NCBI GenBank assembly: GCA_947631215.1
Contig: CANRKN010000002.1
Span: forward strand, 1-64,000
Reading direction: 5' to 3'
Origin: an uncultured Oscillospiraceae bacterium
GTDB taxonomy: Bacteria; Bacillota_A; Clostridia; Oscillospirales; Oscillospiraceae
DNA: 64,000 bases
Shown here: piece after piece, positions 58,755 to 64,000 of the stretch
Layout of the letters: the number at the start of each line of letters is the position of its first letter
How positions within the stretch are numbered: position 1 is the first letter of the stretch
Translations under genes and position numbers: made by a program
Notes under the pieces: model-generated
What the model was told of the DNA's origin: nothing
Databases searched by the model: none
What the model saw: the letters and a program-made list of their open reading frames with translations, nothing else

Positions 58755-59858
58755 ATGAAGAAGTATCTTGCGATGCTCCTGGCCCTGATCATGGTCCTGG
58801 CGCTGGCTGTCCCCGCGATGGCCGCCGAGGAGACCGAGTTCGATCCGGACCTGGTGGCCGCCGCCCAGGAAGAGGGCGAGCTGGTGGTCTACGGTTCCTG
58901 CGAGGAGCCCTACCTGGCCGCCGCCGCGGAGAAGTTCCAGGAGATGTTCGGCATCGAGGTCGCCTATCAGCGCCTCTCCACCGGCGAGGTCCAGGCGAAG
59001 ATCGAGGAGGAGAACGGCAATCCCTCCGCCGACGTCTGGTTCGGCGGCACCACCGACCCCTACAACGTGGTCGCGGCCGAGGGCCTGCTGGAGCCCTATG
59101 AGGCTGTCAACGCCAGCCACCTGACCGGCGACCAGTACAAGCACGCCGAGGGCATGTGGTACGGCATCTACAAGGGCATCCTGGGCATCATGGTCAACAA
59201 GGATGAGCTGGAGCGCATGGAGCTGCCCGTCCCCGAGGACTGGGCCGACCTGACCGACCCCCAGTATGAAGGCCTCATTTGGATGTCCAACTACAACACC
59301 GCCGGCACCGCCAAGCTGGTCATCAACACCATGATCCAGAAGTACGGCCACGACGAGGGCATCCAGTACCTGGTAGACCTGGACAAGAACATCGAGGTCT
59401 ATACCAAGTCCGGCTCCGGTCCGTCCAAGAACATCGGCACCGGTGAGTGCGTCATCGGCATCGGCTTCCTGCATGACGGCATCACCCAGATCATCGACAA
59501 CGGCTACGAGAACGTCCAGCTGATCATCCCCTCCAGCGGCACCTCCTTTGAGATCGGCGCCACCGCCATCTTCAAGGGCGCGGCCCATCCCAACGCCGCC
59601 AAGCTCTGGATCGAGTACGCTCTGAGCCCTGAGTGCGTCAACCAGGCCAAGGACACCGGCTCCTACCAGTTCCTGGTCATCGACAACGCCGAGCAGCCCG
59701 AGCAGGCCGCCGAGTTCGGCCTGGACCCCGAGAACGTCATGGAGTATGACTTCGAGGACGCCACCAACAACATCGGCACCTATGTGGAAGAGGTCATGGA
59801 GGCCCTGGCCAATGCCGGCGCCGACACCGAGGACGCCGGTCGTTTCCAGACCGAGTGA
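58755..59858 (+). CDS. ABC transporter substrate-binding protein, iron/family 1 type
   Basis: FbpA/FutA-like family 1 binding protein. Signal peptide ends at PAMA|AEE (residue 23), with no lipobox. Mature part: GELVVYGSCEEPYLAAAAEKFQ and ADVWFGGTTDPY. 367 aa. AAGGAGGC precedes the ATG. Partners: a fused two-domain permease and an ATPase with the iron/polyamine (PotA-like) features. Ferric iron is a reasonable guess, but phosphonates or other small ligands are also bound by this family. Confidence 0.88.
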   Translation: MKKYLAMLLALIMVLALAVPAMAAEETEFDPDLVAAAQEEGELVVYGSCEEPYLAAAAEKFQEMFGIEVAYQRLSTGEVQAKIEEENGNPSADVWFGGTTDPYNVVAAEGLLEPYEAVNASHLTGDQYKHAEGMWYGIYKGILGIMVNKDELERMELPVPEDWADLTDPQYEGLIWMSNYNTAGTAKLVINTMIQKYGHDEGIQYLVDLDKNIEVYTKSGSGPSKNIGTGECVIGIGFLHDGITQIIDNGYENVQLIIPSSGTSFEIGATAIFKGAAHPNAAKLWIEYALSPECVNQAKDTGSYQFLVIDNAEQPEQAAEFGLDPENVMEYDFEDATNNIGTYVEEVMEALANAGADTEDAGRFQTE

Positions 59859-59893
59859 GTCTTATCCCAGTTTGATATGAACTGAACCTGCGG

Positions 59894-59923
59894 CGGGGGA
59901 TGGTGCGTATGCCCCATCCCCCG
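59894..59923 (+). promoter_or_regulatory. Intercistronic stem-loop after the iron-type binding protein
   Basis: CGGGGGATGG (59894-59903) pairs with CCATCCCCCG (59914-59923), 10-nt loop. Only TTT follows. Same position and form as the stems after tctC and oppA. Confidence 0.7.
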
Positions 59924-59958
59924 TTTCCCATTTTTAAGAGGAGAGAGGAGGGAGCTAT

Positions 59959-61671
59959 ATGGCGAGGAGCCAGAGCGCGGCGCTTGACCGGAAAAAGCTG
60001 ATGGCCGACCCTGTGATGGTGGGCACCATCGTGGTGCTCATCACGTTCCTGACGCTGTTCATCCTGTACCCCCTGGCCATCCTGCTGGTGGATAGCGTTT
60101 ACGGCGATAACGGCCTGACGCTGGACATCTTCAAGCGGGTCATGGCTATGGCCAACTTCCGCAAAGCCATCACCAATACTTTGAAAGTGGGCTTCCTGGT
60201 GGGGCTGCTGTCGGCGGCGGTGGGTCTGCTGTTCGCCTACGTGGAGGTCTACGTGAAGGTGGGCCGGGGCGTGGGCGGCCTGTTTAAGGTGGTCTCTATG
60301 CTGCCGGTGGTCTCGCCTCCCTTCGTGCTGAGCCTTTCCATGATCATGCTCTTCGGCAAGGCGGGGCTCATCACCCGTTTTTTGCTGCACATCTACGACA
60401 ACAGCGTATACGGCTTCTGGGGCATCGTCATCGTCCAGACCCTGACCTTCTTCCCGGTCTGCTACATGATGCTCAAGGGCCTTTTGAAGAACATAGACCC
60501 CTCCCTGGAGGAGGCGGCCCGGGACATGGGCGCGGGGCGGATGAAGGTATTCACCAGCGTGACGCTGCCCCTGCTGCTGCCGGGCCTGGGCAACGCCTTT
60601 CTCGTCACGTTTATCGAGTCCATCGCGGACTTCGCAAACCCCATGATCATCGGCGGGTCCTACGATACCCTGGCGACGACCATCTACTTACAGATCACCG
60701 GCGCCTACGACAAGCAGGGCGCGGCGGCCATGGCCGTGGTGCTGCTGACCATAACCCTTCTGATGTTCGCGGTACAGAAGTATTACCTGGAGGCCAAGAC
60801 GGCCGCCACCCTCACGGGCAAGGCCTCCCGGGGCCGCATGCTCATCGAGGACAAGAGCGTGACCCGTCCGCTGACGCTTCTGTGCTCCCTGGCCGCGGCC
60901 TTCGTCATCATGATGTATCTTTGCGTGCCCATCGGCGCGCTGTTCCCCACGTGGGGCTATAAGTTCACCCCGCTGACCTTCAAGTGGTTCAGCCAGGTGT
61001 TCACCCGCTACAAGGGCTTCAAGGCCTTTACGGACTCCTTCGTGCTGAGCCTCATTTCCGCCCCCATCACGGCGCTGTTGAGCATGATCATCTCCTACCT
61101 GGTGGTGAAACGGAAGTTCAAGGCCAAGGGCTTCATCGAGGCGGTATCCATGCTGGCCATGGCCGTGCCCGGCACGGTGCTGGGCGTGGGATACATAAGG
61201 GGCTTCTCGGGCGGCCTGTTCCACACGGGGCTCCTGCAGGGCATCTACGGCAGCGCCGCCATCCTCATCATCGTGTTCGTGGTGCGCTCCCTGCCTACCG
61301 GCACCCGCAGCGGCATCTCCGCCCTGCGGCAGATCGACAAGTCCATCGAAGAGTCGGCCTACGACATGGGCGCGGACAGCTTCAAGGTGTTCATGACCGT
61401 GACGCTGCCCCTCATCAAGGACTCGTTCCTCTCCGGCCTCGTCACCGCCTTCGTGCGGAGCATCACCGCCATCTCCGCCATCATCCTGCTGGTGACGCCG
61501 CAGTTTTTGCTCATCACCGTGCAGATCAACGAGTTCGCGGAGAAGGGCTCCTATTCCATCGCCTGCGCCTTCGCCACCATACTGATAATCATCACCTACG
61601 GCGCGGTGCTTCTTATGAATCTGTTCATCCGCTTTTTCGGCACCAGCAGAAAGCTAAAGGAGGATGCGTGA
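59959..61671 (+). CDS. Iron-type ABC transporter permease, two fused domains
   Basis: 570 aa with two tandem permease domains of about six helices each. Both have the ATPase-coupling EAA loop: EEAARDMGAGRMKVFTSVTL and EESAYDMGADSFKVFMTVTL. This fused layout is typical of FbpB-type permeases. GAGGAGGGAGC precedes the ATG. Confidence 0.92.
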   Translation: MARSQSAALDRKKLMADPVMVGTIVVLITFLTLFILYPLAILLVDSVYGDNGLTLDIFKRVMAMANFRKAITNTLKVGFLVGLLSAAVGLLFAYVEVYVKVGRGVGGLFKVVSMLPVVSPPFVLSLSMIMLFGKAGLITRFLLHIYDNSVYGFWGIVIVQTLTFFPVCYMMLKGLLKNIDPSLEEAARDMGAGRMKVFTSVTLPLLLPGLGNAFLVTFIESIADFANPMIIGGSYDTLATTIYLQITGAYDKQGAAAMAVVLLTITLLMFAVQKYYLEAKTAATLTGKASRGRMLIEDKSVTRPLTLLCSLAAAFVIMMYLCVPIGALFPTWGYKFTPLTFKWFSQVFTRYKGFKAFTDSFVLSLISAPITALLSMIISYLVVKRKFKAKGFIEAVSMLAMAVPGTVLGVGYIRGFSGGLFHTGLLQGIYGSAAILIIVFVVRSLPTGTRSGISALRQIDKSIEESAYDMGADSFKVFMTVTLPLIKDSFLSGLVTAFVRSITAISAIILLVTPQFLLITVQINEFAEKGSYSIACAFATILIIITYGAVLLMNLFIRFFGTSRKLKEDA

Positions 61672-61672
61672 T

Positions 61673-62749
<1,077 letters not shown>

Positions 62750-62756
62750 AAGGTAA

Positions 62757-62786
62757 GGAGGCCGCCTGACGGCGGCCTCCGTTTTT
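62757..62786 (+). terminator. Terminator of the iron-type transporter operon
   Basis: GGAGGCCGCC-TGAC-GGCGGCCTCC, G, TTTTT. A perfect 10-bp stem, 7 nt after the ATPase stop and only 3 nt before the ROK start codon. Confidence 0.92.
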
Positions 62787-62789
62787 GTC

Positions 62790-64000
62790 ATGAGCGAGAG
62801 TAAAAGGATACAGGCCTGGCTGGACGCGGCGGCCCGGGATGAGCCGGTGTGGATTGCCGACGTGCGCCAGGCCGCTGGGGAGGACCGGGACAGCCTGCCC
62901 CTGACCGTGCGGCTCCTGGGCTTTGACGGCGGGACACGGGACTTTGCTATTCCCGTTCCCCGGTGGGAGACGGGGGAGGGCAGGGACTTTGCATGGGAAT
63001 ACCTGCGGGCGGCGGTGTTCAATATCCTTGCTGTCCACAGCGGCCGCAGGGCACAGTTTTCCTATGATAAGGGAAACGACGGCCTCCGCGGTCTTATAGA
63101 GCGGCTCCCGGCGGCGTTTCAGATAAATGAAGGCCAGCGCAATGGCTATGGCAAGACGATCAATGTGGCGAACCGGCTGTGCAGGAGCTCCGGCGGCGGG
63201 GCGTTCGCCTTTGACTTGGAGGGAGCAGACTTGCCTGTGCCGGAGCCTTGCGCCCGGAAAGAGGGCGCGGACCTCGCAAAACGCCTGAAAGAGGCGGCGG
63301 AAAGAGCGGGGAAGGGCTTATATTGCGGCGTGGACGTGGGCGGCACGGACATAAAGCTGGCGCTGGCGAGGGACGGGAAACTGCTGGATGTGCGGGTGCT
63401 GGACTGGGACCCCTCCCAAAGCCCCGCGGCGGAGGGTATCATAAGGCCCCTCATGACCTTTATCCGAAGCGCACTCAATGACGCCGCGCCCGGCCAAAGA
63501 CCAGATGGCCTGGGCGTCAGCTTTCCCGATGTGGTCATCCGTGACCGCATCGTTGGCGGGGAGACCCCCAAGACGAAGAGGATGCGGGAGCGGGCGGAGG
63601 ACTATGAGGCGGAGTTTGCCAAGCTCACCGGCCTGAAGGATACCTTGGCGGCGCTGTGTGTGCCGGGCGCGCCGGTGCACATCATCAACGACGGCCACAT
63701 GGCCGCCTTCACCGCGGCCATGGAGATGGCCCACGGGGACAGGGAGGGGGAGCTTTCCCGAGGCGTCATCGCCCACACCCTGGGCACGGACTTGGGCACC
63801 GGGTGGCTGGAGCCGGACGGCTCGGTGCCGGAGGGCCCTATGGAGCTATACGATCTGCTCCTGGACCTGGGCAGCGTGCCCAGCCGGGCGCTGGACAGCG
63901 TAGACCTGCGTGCTGTCCGCAACGAAAATTCCGGCCTGCCCGGGGCCCGGCGGTATATGGGCCAGGCGGCAGCATTTAGGCTGGCGTGGGCGCTGGACCC
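62790..64000 (+). CDS. ROK family protein, partial at the window end
   Basis: Incomplete at the 3' edge (403 codons seen). Residues about 178-403 are a ROK (sugar kinase-type) domain: phosphate-1 motif YCGVDVGGTDIKLAL, then HIINDGHMAAF and TLGTDLGTGW (phosphate-2-like). The preceding 175 residues (ARDEPVWIADVRQAAGED... to ...KEGADLAKRLKEAAERAGKG) I do not recognise. The HTH typical of ROK repressors is absent, so a kinase or a sensor is possible. The ATG at 62790 lies just after a terminator T-run and has no ribosome site, so the true start may lie elsewhere. Confidence 0.75.
   Translation, partial: MSESKRIQAWLDAAARDEPVWIADVRQAAGEDRDSLPLTVRLLGFDGGTRDFAIPVPRWETGEGRDFAWEYLRAAVFNILAVHSGRRAQFSYDKGNDGLRGLIERLPAAFQINEGQRNGYGKTINVANRLCRSSGGGAFAFDLEGADLPVPEPCARKEGADLAKRLKEAAERAGKGLYCGVDVGGTDIKLALARDGKLLDVRVLDWDPSQSPAAEGIIRPLMTFIRSALNDAAPGQRPDGLGVSFPDVVIRDRIVGGETPKTKRMRERAEDYEAEFAKLTGLKDTLAALCVPGAPVHIINDGHMAAFTAAMEMAHGDREGELSRGVIAHTLGTDLGTGWLEPDGSVPEGPMELYDLLLDLGSVPSRALDSVDLRAVRNENSGLPGARRYMGQAAAFRLAWALD

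Overview
This window is a GC-rich chromosomal segment that looks like a spore-forming-lineage Clostridia, probably Oscillospiraceae/Ruminococcaceae. The evidence is the GerW/YtfJ spore protein, the ispH-rpsA (S1) fusion gene, DUF1540 and DUF2953 proteins, ScpA/ScpB next to DacF and RluB, the NfnAB transhydrogenase, and AAGGAGG-type ribosome binding sites. The assignment to a genus is inference. Coding is dense and mostly on the + strand, so many long antisense open frames are shadows of real genes. No CRISPR array, prophage or rRNA is present.

Layout. 0.06-7 kb: xerD, a convergent DEDD exonuclease with a zinc-ribbon tail, ddl-murF, and nfnAB. 7-7.7 kb: an AT-rich IS200-type element that abuts the asnB stop codon. 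7.7-11.2 kb (- strand): asnB, with a consensus promoter followed at once by a terminator-like leader hairpin, and a Na/Pi cotransporter. 11.5-14.6 kb: a tctCBA tricarboxylate transporter. 14.7-16.8 kb: tandem mgtC paralogs and tmk. 16.8-18 kb (- strand): tRNA-Gly(CCC) and tRNA-Pro(CGG), each followed by the same two-hairpin element, then a P-loop protein. 18-25.8 kb: a small membrane protein coupled to an M50 protease, two radical-SAM-cluster genes, rplS with its own leader, and lepB-rbgA-rnhB-yraN-thrC. 26-43.4 kb: a phosphoesterase; tig-clpP-clpX-lon-engB (protein folding and turnover); an M50 protease; scpA-scpB-DUF2953-ytfJ-dacF-rluB; a RpiR regulator; a BaiN-like flavoprotein; cmk; and ispH-S1. 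43.5-49 kb: an SLH surface protein broken by one in-frame TAA, then divergent recG and pepF.

49-58.6 kb is the most unusual part: a six-gene oligopeptide ABC operon in which five subunits carry additions or rearrangements. The binding protein appears circularly permuted. OppB has a roughly 280-residue outside domain. OppD has a roughly 235-residue charged insertion between Walker A and the Q-loop. OppF has a C-terminal membrane hairpin. A sixth, membrane-anchored protein shows an ApbE-like motif. 58.7-62.8 kb is a complete iron/family-1 solute ABC transporter (binding protein, fused permease, ATPase). The window ends inside a ROK-family protein with an unrecognised N-terminal domain.

Regulatory features recur. 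Three binding-protein genes (tctC, oppA, the iron-type binding protein) are each followed by a strong stem-loop without a long T-run before the permease gene. Several promoters match the sigma-A consensus with an extended -10. recG appears to be transcribed as a leaderless or nearly leaderless mRNA.
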